From a virus: a stretch of 46,496 nucleotides of DNA. How positions within the stretch are numbered: the stretch's first letter is position 1; the number at the start of each line of letters is the position of its first letter. The stretch is taken from IMG/VR virus record IMGVR_UViG_3300049043_000241, positions 1 to 46,496 of that record; one strand, written 5' to 3'. Below the pieces are notes generated by a model that saw only the letters and a program-made list of their open reading frames with translations, did no database searches and had not been told where the DNA came from. This document shows, in pieces, positions 9,901 to 21,200 of this stretch. The position numbers and the translations under genes were made by a program.

Positions 9901-11992
9901 CTGTATTCCCAGAGGCGTTGTAAGCGCCACCAAATCGAAGATTGATTTGAGTGGGGCTGCCATAACCAAGATTGAGCCAATAACCATTGGGCTGTGGCGT
10001 CACTCTCGCCCACCCAGATATAGGCCGAGCGATCATTGGGATTGATCGACCATTGTCCGCCAAACTCGGGCGTCGGAGCGCTTTCGCTTACCTGTGCAAT
10101 TCCATAATCTGCTAATTGCTGAGCAGTGACGCTATTTGGCGCCGAAGAAGGAGCTGACTGAAAGAGCCAGTGGTGATCTTGCTGGCATCAAGACTGAGGA
10201 ATGTCTGATGCTTGTAGGGCGGCTTGTGCCGATACAATATGACCTTGTGAGTCGATGGTGACGGCGCGCCGTATAAGTGCCTGCCCACCGCAGAATCGAG
10301 AGTCGGTTAAGCGTTGCCATTGCCGGTGACCGCCAAGCCAGCCCCTGGAATCATTGCACCTCGCGCAGAGACGGTTGCAATGGGCAGGTCAGAGGCAGTG
10401 AGAGCCCTGAACGAGAGGTGCAGTGGCGCTGCCTGATGCAGGACCAGCAAACACTGCATTGGCCGTTTGGCTATCAAGCGAAGAAGTGATGGTTGCCGAG
10501 AATTGATCGGGATAGGCAACGCTAAACGCAAAGTGGTGTTGAATCAGAAAATGCAATGGAAGTAATGCCCGCAGCTCGCGACCAAGCACTTCCATTCCAC
10601 GCATATCATATCCCGTCACTGAATCCATATAGCCTTGACCGATAAAACTTCCGTTTGCAATGGGCGCTCCAGCAGCAACGATTGTGGCAGAATATATCTG
10701 CCATCTTGTCGGCGGTTACGGCATCATCGCTGATCTTGGCAGTGGTGACAGCAGAGCTAGCAATGGAAGAAGCAATTACATTGCCAGAAGCAATCTTGAC
10801 TGACGTGACCGCTCCATCAGCAATGGCACCGCTCACCACTGCGCCAGTGGCAATAAAGGCGCTTGTTACAATTTCCAGAGCGCCTACTGCCCCCACTCCC
10901 ATATAAGAGCGAGAATTTGCCGCACTTGTGCCGCTTGCCAAGAATGTTCGTGCAAAGCTGGCAATGCTTCCTGCTGCATGAGTGTCAGCGTCAGTAGTGT
11001 AGAGAAACTGGTCTACGGAAGTGGTGAGCCCAGCAATGGAAGCGAGGGCAGGATCGTAGGCCTGCACGTCAGTGCCAATGGTCAGTCCGAGATTGGCGCG
11101 GGCTCCAGAAGCCGTAGAGGCGCCTGTGCCACCATCGGCCACTGCTCAGGTCAGTAATGCCACTGATAGTGCCACCACTGATTGCCACTGCCCCATTGCT
11201 TCGCACTGCCATTGAGCCGAGGCCCAGAGTGCTCCTCACGCCACTAGCAGTAGAGCCAGAAACCGATGGATCGAGACAAGGCCTTGTGAATGGAGCGGAG
11301 CTGACCACTCCAGAAGCGCTTGCGTAAATCAGTTGGTCGGCGGCAGTAAACCGTCCAGCCACGCCAGAAAGCACAGAGCTATATGCCTGTACGTTGCTTC
11401 CAATGTCTGAGGCCAAGATTGGCGCGGGCTCCAGAAGCCGTGGATGCGCCCGTACCACCATCGGCAACAGCCAAGTCGGTGATAGCGAAAATAGTGCCGC
11501 CACTAATCGTTACGCCACTGGCATTGAGCACAACTCCACTAATCGTGCCCCCACTGAATGGCAACATTACCCGCACTTTGAGAAGCAATGCTTCCAAGGG
11601 ACGGAAGCCCAGACAAGCTTGCATAGGTGCCGCTTGTTGCCACTGGTGCTAGTCCAGTGACGCCTGACGCTGCAATTGAAATGGCAATGCCAGAAGCAAA
11701 AGTGATGAGACCCTTGCTGTTGACAGTAAATTGCGGAACTGTTGATGCCGTGCCGTAGGTGCCAGAAGCGACAGTCGTATTGGCAAGCGCCGTAGCAGAA
11801 AGCTTGGTGGCAGACGCTTGATTGAGCTTGGCTAGATCAATGAACGATGACGGTGCTCCACTAATGCCAATGGAGATAAGCGTGCCCGCTTGAATCTTTC
11901 GTCTCGCCACCACTTAAATCGACAATTGGCAGCACATCTGCTTGCGCCAAGTCGCCGGAAAGTTCGTTCAGCTCAGAAATACGGACCGTCAT
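6960..11992 (-). CDS. long tail fibre protein (about 1,675 codons, frameshifted)
   Basis: The gene starts MTVRISELNELSGDLAQADV at 11992, the N-terminus of a fibre family common in aquatic phages. A shift near 11900 leads to LISIGISGAPSSFIDLAKLN. Then come low-complexity modules (LSATALANTTVASGTYGT, SGGTISGITDL) and two copies of ADGGTGASTASGARANLGL near 11.46 and 11.11 kb. Further modules include AVTTAKISDDAVTADKMA and VTSAKIVDGA near 8.2 kb, and DSSGRLL near 8.0 kb. The C-terminal domain, with SYNGAHLSRWSQLPGG and DPNVSGVFQAWDDDDDTY, ends at 6960 with a Cys-containing tail. The repeats suggest a trimeric beta-helical shaft and the last 200 residues the receptor-proximal tip. At least eight indels break the frame. 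It follows the tube-like gene by 2 bp. Confidence 0.8.
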
Positions 11993-11994
11993 GA

Positions 11995-13771
11995 TTAGTT
12001 TGTTTCCACTATGAGCCCAAGCTCTGTCAAGTCGGCATCAGTGCCAAGTCTAACGCCAGCCTCTGTAGCGATGTCAACAGGCGCAACGCCACTCTTCAGC
12101 GCAAATGCACCGGCGCTGATGAAGTCAAAGCTACACTCAACAAGCTGATCGGAACGAACAGTAATGCCAGCTTTTGTCATGATACCATTCACTTCATACC
12201 ATACTCCCTCCAAAGTGTTATAGCCAGGAATCTGCTGCACTCTTGGCTCTAAAAGATAAAACTTCCCCGCAAACTTGGCACCAGTTTCTATTTTCTGGAC
12301 AAGTTCGCACAGTGCCAAGGGAATCTCCTCATCGCTCAGGCTCTTGAAGCTAAACAGGCAATCAACGGAGCCACTGCCAGAAATGCCTGATTGAGCGAAA
12401 TTCTTGAATCGTTCCCCTAGAGAAGTGATGTCAGTGGATTCCCTGTCGGTGGAGAAGGTGAAACCTTGCACTTTCCCCACCTTATGGAATCCGCCCTCCA
12501 CAATGGTCATTGTCAACGACCATGGCGCAGATGATGCGCTTACAGCCAGAGGCACTGCTACAAAACCAGTGCCAGTATTATTGATGGCATCGCCAAAAGA
12601 GCGATACATCCGCACCGCTCCCATTGCATCTACATTTGCAAAAAACTCAATGGGAAGAACGCCGGCGCCGGGATTGTCAATGTAGGTGGTGTTGGCTGCA
12701 TCCGTGTAGAGCCTTAACGGAAGACCACGAGCATCGTCAGTGGTGAGGCGAATACGATCGCCAGTGGTGATGGTGCCATTCGGCAAGTCAATGCCACTGG
12801 TATCGCCAATATTGATACGCTTTCGGCTGACAAGTAAGTTGATAGGGCTAAGGCGTGCATTGATGGTGCCGCCACCGCCCCGCTTCAGTTCTACCTGCCC
12901 GTAATGACCAGCAAAGATCGTCATGCCATCATCAGTAGAGGCTGACCGCCCCTCCATGGGCGATCTACCAGCGGACCGTTGACTGTGAAGTTGGTTTCGA
13001 CTGTCACCACTTCTCCATAGGACACGCCAATTCGCGCTCCAGTTACAAAGGCATTGAATGAAAAATTAGTTTTCCACACATCGTTTCCATCTCTCGAAAA
13101 AGTGCCCTTGCTAATCAGCAGATTCATTCGCACTTCTCGCGGAGATGCCACGGAAACAGAATGTCAGATATACTCATAGATGTCGCCAAACTGCTCAAAC
13201 CCACTGTCTTGCTCGTAGAACAAAAGCGTTGCAGTGCCGTCGTTGGAAGTGACTGAAGGTGCATATGTTTTGCAGTGTATCACCGAGACTTGTCGTTTCA
13301 ATCACATCCGACGTGCTGTTTAACGTCCAGCCACGAATCTTGGCCACTCGATAAGGGTCTTCAGTAATGTCAACAACGTTTTCAATGGTCGCAGTATTCG
13401 TGCAATTCCTACGACTGTGGGCAGTCGTCTTCCAGCCGCAATGGCCAACCGGATGCGTCCGATCGAAGGCCATGCCAAACTCGTCACCACTTGCGTAGCC
13501 GAGTTGCCACGCGCTCCGACTGACCTCGAAGCGGCAAGGTAGTGCCGCCGGCGGATGCCCAGTAGTCGGCAATAGCATCCAGGGCTCTCACTTGCGCTCC
13601 GCGACCATTGCCCTGGAAACGTGGCCACCTGAAACACTCTCGCCGACACTGATCGCGGGAGCCGGCGCTCCACTGTTCCACGCAATGGCTACCGTAAAAA
13701 CACCAGTTAGGCCAGTGCCTCCCTTGGGAGCCAAAAACATGGTGCCATCATTTCCTGTGTGAGACAGCCAT
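11995..13771 (-). CDS. tail tube-like structural protein with two related domains
   Basis: The inferred product is about 590 codons and begins MAVSHTGNDGTMFLAPKGGT. Frameshifts near 13.6, 13.25 and 13.16 kb interrupt the first half; the second half (12957-11995) is open throughout. The first domain contains YRVAKIRGWTLNSTSDVIET and TSLGDT, the second HKVGKVQGFTFSTDRESTDI and TSLGER. These align by eye and resemble the beta-sandwich of phage tail-tube proteins, so the gene appears to carry a duplicated tube-like fold. Between the tip protein and the fibre it may form the distal tube, a hub or a fibre-attachment ring. I judge the domain similarity from sequence pattern only. Confidence 0.65.
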
Positions 13772-13820
13772 GACTAATTGCGTTTCTCTTCAGTATAGAC
13801 GCATTGTAACAAACAACGCC

Positions 13821-16800
13821 CTATTCAAGGCGGCCATCAATCTTGAACAAACCCGCCACTTTTGAAGCAATGCCCCTTGAAATGAGGGGAAGAACCAGTT
13901 TGATCGGCATGCTCTACGCCTCGCACTGTCGTCTCCCCTTCTTCGTCCATCGTCACCTCTGTCACCCTGAAAATCCGCTTATTCTGCACTGATTTTGCCA
14001 AGCACAAAAAGATAGCCCTTCCAGTCGGCAATGCTCCATTCCCCTCCGTTCTCTAGGCGCACGGCACTTTCCACTTCGCACTCTCACCCGGAGGAAGCGA
14101 CGTCGGCCAGCTTCCAAGTTGCTTCGGGAATGTGGAGGATGATCGCGGGCGAGTAGATGATCATCGAATAGTCGCCATCAGGAAGCTCTCCCGCCAGTGG
14201 AGTGTTCGAGATGCCGTTTTCCTCGATAATCCCACTGTAAATATCCTGCCACTTATTTTGCGCTAGCTCTACATCAGATGTTAGGCTGCAGGAACACACG
14301 GGACTGTCCGCTAGGGAAAGGTTTTGAACTCAATGGCCCGACGAGAATGACGACGCACATTGCAAAGATACTTGAGCGCCTTGATGCACTGTTCTTTCGT
14401 GGTGACAAACCTCGACATGTCTATAGTCTCTTGCAGTGCAACTTCTTCAATGGTGTCGGCTCAGTTGCACTTGCACGCTTGCGTTTTTGGCGAAAGCACT
14501 GTCGCCTTCCAAGGTGCGGTAGATGCCAGTAAGCACTACATCTTGCGTGCCGCTTCCATAGTCAATGAACTCTTCCTTGTAACTGTCTTCAAGAATGTTT
14601 CCCTGGTTGAATAGTGCTGAAAGCAAGAATGGTGCTTCTGATGGCGCCTGTGGTTTGATCGTAAGGCACGGCTGGAACCAGCGTGTCCTTGCCGCCAATA
14701 CGAGCCAGTTCAAGCAAGCTAAAGCCAGCGTTTGCTGCCCAGAACTCGTCGCCATGCGGTGGGTTTCTGCAATCACTCCATCCATAAACGAGGCGTTGGC
14801 TTCGCAAAACTTCTTGCTGTACGACAGTTTGTCCTCTACTTCCACTGAATGCAAACTAGCAAACTGGCCAATGCCATCCCGGTCGGCTGTCCAAAATAGT
14901 ATCAAGGAAGATGTCCGGGGCGTTGCACGGGCATTGATTGGGCGATGGAGAAATGGCTCCTGGGGACGTCGTGCTAAGCGTGCCAGGCATTCGCGTCCCT
15001 GATTGACGAACAATGTAAACGAACGCAAGTACTTGAATGGTCTTGCCTGGAGTGCATATCGAGGCCGAACAACGATAGTCCCTTGTGTATAAACCCTCGA
15101 AGTCGGAAAATGGCTGAGCAATCTGCTCTGTCACTGCAGCCAGGGAGAACTCTGGTCCATTGTCAAAGGAATGCTGCAACTGCGTGTCAGTTGTATCTGG
15201 CGAACCGCGCCGATTCGGTTGTACCACGGAGGGTTGTTGCCTCCGCCAAATGCCGGCCAGCCCTTATTGCCCGAAACGTAGAGACGCTGCCCCTGTATTC
15301 AAAAAACTCTGGGCTTACATTATTCGCCTGAGAGCGTTGCGCTGCGATGGCGGTAGATCTGGCCCGAGTTTCTCCAGGAAATAGCACACGCGATCGCCAT
15401 AGTAGTCCAATAGTTCTGGGCGTGCATCAAACTCAGAAGGTGCATCTACCACTGGCTCGAAGACAAACTGCCAGTTTGAACCTTCCGTATTTGAGATGAA
15501 GCGAAGGTAGATAAAGTTTTCAATGTCGGCGGCCCTTGCCACTACAAAAATGCCAGTGGCAGTGCGATAATTTGCCTCCGAAGTGCGCTTGAAATGAACA
15601 ATGAACATAGCAGAGCGCCGTTTGATGCCATTGTCTGAGCTTGCATAGCCAGAAAGGCGCTTGCTGCCATATTCTGCTGTCTTCCCGAGATACGCTTGAA
15701 CACTTTTGCCTTGATTGAAAAGTCAACAATGTTGCATGCCGAAACTGTTTCGTAAAGAGCTTTTTCAATGCGAACCAATGCCTTCACAAAGAAATCAGCA
15801 GGATTGGCATCTTGCTCGGCGGAGCTATCATGCTCAACAATTGGCAGCACACCAGCCTTTGTGCATTCAAGCAGTACGACCATGTCTTCATTGAAAATGT
15901 CGCTTCTTATTAATAGACAGTATGCGATATTCGGCAGAGCCAAGCTTGAACAAACTGGCGTTGTCAAATACATTGACTAGCGTTTGCCTAAGATTATTGG
16001 CCTGATCAGTTGCTTCTGGGAAGTGCCCCTCCCGAGGTCCAGACCACTTCTCAGACAACAGTACGGCGATCTCCAACATCACAATTCTGGACGGCCTTGT
16101 CCACACTGGCTCCATGCGAATGCGATTGAAGTCCCAGCGATATTCACCCTCAGGATCCCTTACGGCATATTCCACGTAGATGGGCACAACGCCATATAAG
16201 CCGAATGCAGCAGAAGCTGCAGGAGAATAGGCATGGCTGAAGCCGTCGTTTTTCTCCATTGACGGCATCCCTAATGCGGTAGGGGTTTTGCCATGGGGAG
16301 CCAGCGGACGATGGATCGGAAAGCGCAGGACCGGGCAATGGAGGGAGAAGGGAGGCGTTCTGTAAGGCTCCCGTGTCATTGGCCTTGAAATAGGTCCAAT
16401 ACGCTTGTGCCATGAGGTCGCGCAAGGGCACTTGTCCAAAAGCACTCTTTGCTAGATCAATAGAGACGATGCCTCCTGCTCCATTGACAAACAAAAGCTG
16501 AACAAACTGACTGCTTCCATAACTCTGCACTGCAGACCACACGAGGTCAGTGGCAACTCGCACGCTCCTGATGGATTGATGGCAGTGTTGGTAGAAATTA
16601 GCGGAATGGAGTACACCAGTAGGCAGCTAGTTGCTGGGTGCTGTTGAAGCCAAATCGCGGCGCGAACACATCGTCTCGTGATGCGGTGCCTTGGCCGCCT
16701 GGCATGTTTGGCGCTTTTGGCTTGGGAGCAGCAACGCTGACGCCACTTGAAAGAGGGTGCCAACAATTGTCAGAACAAGGGCAACCACCCCAAAGTCGTT

Positions 16801-16914
16801 AGTGATCTCAAGCGATGTCCCTATTTTCTCGTCTTTGTAAATATGCTGCTGAGCAACAAAACCAAGATAGTCTTCCTTGGTAATTCCAAGAGCTTCAATC
16901 AGGTTGATGCTCAT
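13821..16914 (-). CDS. tail tip / host-specificity-type protein (about 1,030 codons, frameshifted)
   Basis: The gene begins MSINLIEALGITKEDYLGFV at 16914 with a hydrophobic segment (GVVALVLTIVGTLFQVASAL) about 45 residues in, as in baseplate-hub proteins that meet the membrane or tape measure. Later blocks include VRVATDLVWSAVQSYGSSQF, LYGVVPIYVEYAVRDPEG, WQFVFEPVVDAPSEFDARP, and near the end KSVQNKRIFRVTEVTMDEEG. The C-terminal part resembles the tip-attachment region of lambda J-like central fibre/hub proteins. About ten indels are needed. The stop is TAG at 13821-13823. The position between the NlpC/P60 gene and the tube-like/fibre genes matches a siphovirus tail-tip cassette. Role: nucleates the tail tip and anchors the fibre. 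Confidence 0.7.
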
Positions 16915-17338
16915 TCAGGGAAGAAGCTTGCGTTCGTCGCTCATCATTCCGTCCAAAAAATCTCTTTGGCCGCACCATTGACAATGGCGCTGCAACCACC
17001 ATCTTACTCGGACCAAGGAACAGGCAGTTCCCATCATCAGCTACTACTGCCATGGCCAGCAGCGAGTTACCGCCGGGCAAGTAAAAAATAGCCCCTGGCC
17101 TTGGTTCGTTTAGCTTTTCTCCATAATTCAAGAGCCAACGTAAGATGCGGCGAATTGTCAGCTCCTCTTCTTTGTAATCGTCGTAAACAAAGGGAAACAC
17201 TTCCCTCAAGTCTCTGAGGCCAAGCCTTCGCCTCACCTCCACGCATAGAAGCCAGCAGTCCGTAAAGCCTTCTCCGTCCTCTGGAGAAGCAGCGTATTTA
17301 TGCTTCAGGCCAATGAGATCGGAATAATCAATGGCCAT
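16915..17338 (-). CDS. NlpC/P60-like tail tip peptidase
   Basis: The ATG at 17338 gives MAIDYSDLIGLKHKYAASPE and then GFTDCWLLCVEVRRRLGL. The TDCWLL block has the Cys at the position of the NlpC/P60 nucleophile, and FYLPGGNSLLAMAVVADDG fits the later strand region, although the usual HxG-type histidine motif is not obvious. These proteins cleave peptidoglycan peptides during DNA entry or tail assembly. One indel near 16.95 kb breaks the end; the true stop is probably TGA at 16915-16917, immediately before the ATG of the tip protein. The start overlaps the upstream stop as TAATG. The context (minor tail, P60, tip) is classic for siphoviruses. Confidence 0.75.
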
Positions 17339-17853
17339 TAGCGAGAGAGATGTCTGCACTCAATGGTAAGATGCCAACGTTATTGCGGCTTAACTTACGA
17401 GCAGGAAACCTCGCTCCCACGCTGTCCATTTGCGCTTCTAAAACGGAGTTCAATGGTAGTGTCAGAAAAGCTGGCACCAATGCCCACATAACGCTCCTCG
17501 TAGGCTTTGATTTGATTCAAGGCTTCATTAAGCCACACGGTAGATAGGGTTAAGCGACTAAGCCTACTTCCATTGGCCTGTTCTACCAAACGAATGGCCA
17601 CTTCCACGTTAGGAAACAGAAGTTGGACGATGGGGTTGTCACCACCAAGGGCAGACGTGGTGCCTTCCCCTCGAAATGGAGCAAAGGCATATTGGTTCCC
17701 ATTCCATTGCCTCGTTTCATTGACGAAGAAGTTTTGATAGAAGTGTGAATATACCTTGTCCTTGTTGAAGCCGCTATTCTCCGGTTGCGACCAATCAAAG
17801 CTGCTGGAATAGCCTTTAAGCGCAAAGTATTGTGCAATGCGAACGGTTTGCAT
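17338..17853 (-). CDS. minor tail protein, DUF1833 / gpL-like
   Basis: The gene starts MQTVRIAQYFALKGYSSSFD and contains NPIVQLLFPNVEVAIRLVEQ and TLSTVWLNEALNQIKAYEE, then an IELRFRSA strand. After an indel near 17.41 kb it ends with RKLSRNNVGILPLSADIS before TAA. The pattern (two beta halves with a central LPN/LFPN...VVE-type strand and a C-terminal ARFP..L....VG.LP motif) is typical of minor tail proteins next to NlpC/P60 genes. Likely role: part of the distal tail ring. Confidence 0.7.
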
Positions 17854-18237
17854 TAGACAAACTCTCCGATCAGTTTGATCGTTACATTGCTTCGCTCGTT
17901 GTAGACGCTTTCAACATTTGGCGTTTCCGCATAGAGCCATTCAATGGAGGACGGGGCCTTCAGTCTACTTCGCAGCTCAACACTGATGCCAGAAAACACT
18001 TCATCCGGCAGCGTAAAGCCAATCGTAACTCCCTGCTGACCATGGTAATGATCGAACAACTGATTGACGATGCCATCGCCAACGCCTTCAAAAGAGAAGC
18101 TCTAGCAGATGACCGTAGGGCCTACTGCCAAAGCTTCTCCGCACTACTTTCCCAGACAAGGCACGATAAGCCTTCACTGGATAATCCCCAAAGCTGAAGG
18201 ATCGTCTTGTGGGCTTGATTGCAGGAAAGACTGCCAT
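17853..18237 (-). CDS. minor tail protein downstream of tape measure
   Basis: The inferred 127-residue protein begins MAVFPAIKPTRRSFSFGDYP at 18237, continues after an indel near 18.15 kb with SFGSRPYGHLLELLFEG, and ends with a clean frame (HYHGQQGVTIGFTLPDEVF, NERSNVTIKLIGEFV). The pattern PxxxPTRRSFxxGxYPVK and a final NVTIKLIGEF strand recurs in phage distal-tail accessory proteins encoded right after tape measures. Its start overlaps the tape measure stop as TAATG. Confidence 0.7.
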
Positions 18238-21200
18238 TATGAAAGTCCAATCCTTCTGCGAGTGCTAGGGCTTTGCTGCAGTTTATCAATGGCAAGTGTG
18301 GCGCCACGAGAAGCGCCTTCTCTTGCCGCTGCCTTGCGTGTGTCCATCATAGCCTGCTCCAATTGATCCCGGCTTACATATTCCACCCCATTGATAGTGG
18401 TGCTTTCAAAGCTCATGTTGAGGATTGGCGCCATTGCGCTGCCCATGGCGCCTCCGCCGATGAGATCGCGGGAACTTGGCTGCTCGCCACGCATCATCAC
18501 GGGAATGCTCTTGCCATCGGGAAGAGGACAATGGCTTCGTTGTAACGCCCCTCGCCAATGAGGCCAAGCGTGGGGCCATTGACAACACCGCCATTAGCGA
18601 AAGGAGTGAAACCTCCTTGCCATACAGCACCGTTGGCGGCAAGCCTAGGGGTACTAAAAGCAATGGGGTTGAATCCAGCTTGACCAGATCCAAATACGGA
18701 GGATCCAGATACGGGCCCGGCCCCCTTGAACGAGAATCCACCACCAAGACCTGCAAACATCTTTGCAATGCCAATGGCAATGTAAGTGGCAATCATCTGT
18801 TGAGCCGCCTGCAGGAGCGTCTGACCAATGGTTTTCAAGAAGCTTGAGAACACCTCCTGAGCCGTTGCAGTGCCATCGACAAGGCTGGCAATGCCAGTGG
18901 TCATTGCCGTACCAAAGGCATCACCAATGCCCATGATTGAAGACTTCACCGCGTTATTACGCGTCTCAAGAAGCGTGAGCTGGTTTTGAAGCTCAGCAAA
19001 TCTTGACGCTTCCTGTTTAGAGGCTCCTTTGCCAATAGCTTCTTCGTATTTGGACGCTGCATCACCAATGAAGCCAGCGAGAGAAGCCCCATTCCACCAA
19101 GAGGAGTGGCTCGCTTGATTTGCCCCTGTAGTGTTGCCTCTGCAGATGCCTGCTCTAGGCGGAGCTTTTCCTTGAGGAGCGGAATGTAATCAACTAAGGC
19201 TTTGCCTTGCTTTTCAATGATGTCAAGCTGGGTCTTGTTGAGATTGGCCGCTTCTCCAGCCGTTATTTTGCCTTCTTTTCGCGGCCGCGTTATTCTCTTC
19301 GATTTTACTTTTTGCCAAGCCGATATTCAATTCGGCCTTTGCCCTGGCTTCGGCAATTTCTCTTCCGTGTCTCAGCGCATCGCCAAACACGCCAGAAGAT
19401 AGAAGTCCAATTCTTTGCTGGAGCAGTTGATTTTGAAGCTTTTGCTCTTCCACTGGAGTGACTAGCGCCACTTGTTCTTTGATTAGGGCTAGCGTTTTCT
19501 GTTGTGCAATGGAGTTGGCAATGGCAACTGAAACGCGATCCTTTTCCTTGGCATTGATTGCGCCCTGAGCTGCAAGAGCTGCGTTGTAGTCTTGCTTTTG
19601 CTCTGCCCTAACTCGCGATGCAGGTAAGTTGCCGCTTGGCTGTTGCAAGTGCCCCACCTTGTACATTTGTCCTTGCGGACCGGCGATGGTGGCCGCATAG
19701 CCAAGGCCACCCTCCTGTGCTACTCCCTTGAGAGAATAGCCTTGCGCGAGATTTAGGGGCGTATTAGCGGGACCGGCCAGATCAATGCCGCGATGGAACG
19801 TGCTCGCTCCGGGAATACCAGTATCTGCGAGGGCCATAGCCGCTCGTCATCTGAAGACGCCTTTGCACATCCGCCGAGAACAGGGCACGAGCCTCTGCCT
19901 CCTGTAAATTCGGCCTCCATCGAGTCTTCTTACGTCGAAGTGCGGACCACTAGAAATGCCAGTGCTGCCCTGCAAGAGGCCCGTTTTGCTTCCTGGACCA
20001 GGGGTGCCCATTTGACCAGTTACGCCTCCGGCAATGTACGATTTTGCTCCAGCTTCAATTTCTGCCTTTGCAGACGCATCACGAGCTTTTCTAACCGCTT
20101 CAATGCGACCAATCTCAATGTCTTGCAGATCTTTCTGGAACTTAATAGCCTGAGACAGCCATGAGTTTTCGCCCGCCATGAGGATGTTACATTTTTCTTG
20201 TTGCAGACTTTTCCAATGCTCAAAGCGGATGTCGTCTAGTTCGAGAGCCTGCAAGCTGTTCATCTTCAGCAGATCGGCCTCGTACTTGGCCTTGTCGTCG
20301 GCAAGCTTGCGAGCTTCTTCGGCCGCTTTGGCTTGAGCGCGAAGAGCTTTTTCGTCCGGGTCAGTCGCGCCCAATTTACCTTGTTCTTGTAGTTTTTTTT
20401 GCTTCTCAATGGCTTGATCAATATAAGTCTGCCCTCGTCCGGCCATAGGGGCCAGGGATTCAATTTGCTTATCAATAAGAGAATTGGCCTGCTTTAAGGA
20501 GGCAACATGCAGTTTATATCCCCGACCCGTTTTCGTTAATCCATCGCTACGCAGCAGTCCAATTTCCTTCGCTTTATCGCCAAACTCTTTGCTAAGTTGC
20601 AAGAACTCTGGGGCTCTTTAAGCGGATCGTTCATGAAAGCATTAAACGCCGCTTCATGAACACTTTGTAGTTCTTTTTTCAACTTTTTGTAGGTTTCAAG
20701 TCTGTCTTTGATGTTGCCGACCGCTTCCTTTGTTCCGCCAATGTCGCCAAGTTTTGCGGAACTCTTTGCCACGTCCTCCATTGCTTTGGCGTTGCCCGAT
20801 ACCGCCGCCAGTTGGCCACGCAACTCGACAATGCGTCCAATAAGTGCGCTAATGGCGACCAGCGCAATTCCAATGACGCTCTTGATCATTGTCGTCTGTA
20901 CTGCAGTGCCAAATTGATACATGGCGAAGGTTGTTTGCTGCGTTTGTACTCGCAGTCCCAACATCACCTGACTAAGAAATAATACCTTGAGCAATAAATC
21001 TTCCAATGGCAACAATAGCCGCTCCGATTCCGCTAGCGGCTAGCGCTTGCCATGCTGAAGTCACCAGGATCACTTGCGCGTAAGTAGCAGCAAGTTGGCC
21101 GACAATTGGAAGGGCCAGGAGCTTGGACACTTGCAGCACAATGCTGCCAATAAATCCAGCTAGCGGCATCAACTGACTGATAACAGTTTGAAGATTTTTG

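Noticed and set aside
6960-11992. Possible diversity-generating retroelement acting on the tail fibre
   Set aside because: No reverse transcriptase and no template/variable repeat pair were seen. The repeated ADGGTGAST modules are ordinary fibre repeats.
15389-15398. Cyanobacterial HIP1 octamer GCGATCGC as host evidence
   Set aside because: I noticed only one copy, which is near random expectation and gives no support for or against a cyanobacterial host.
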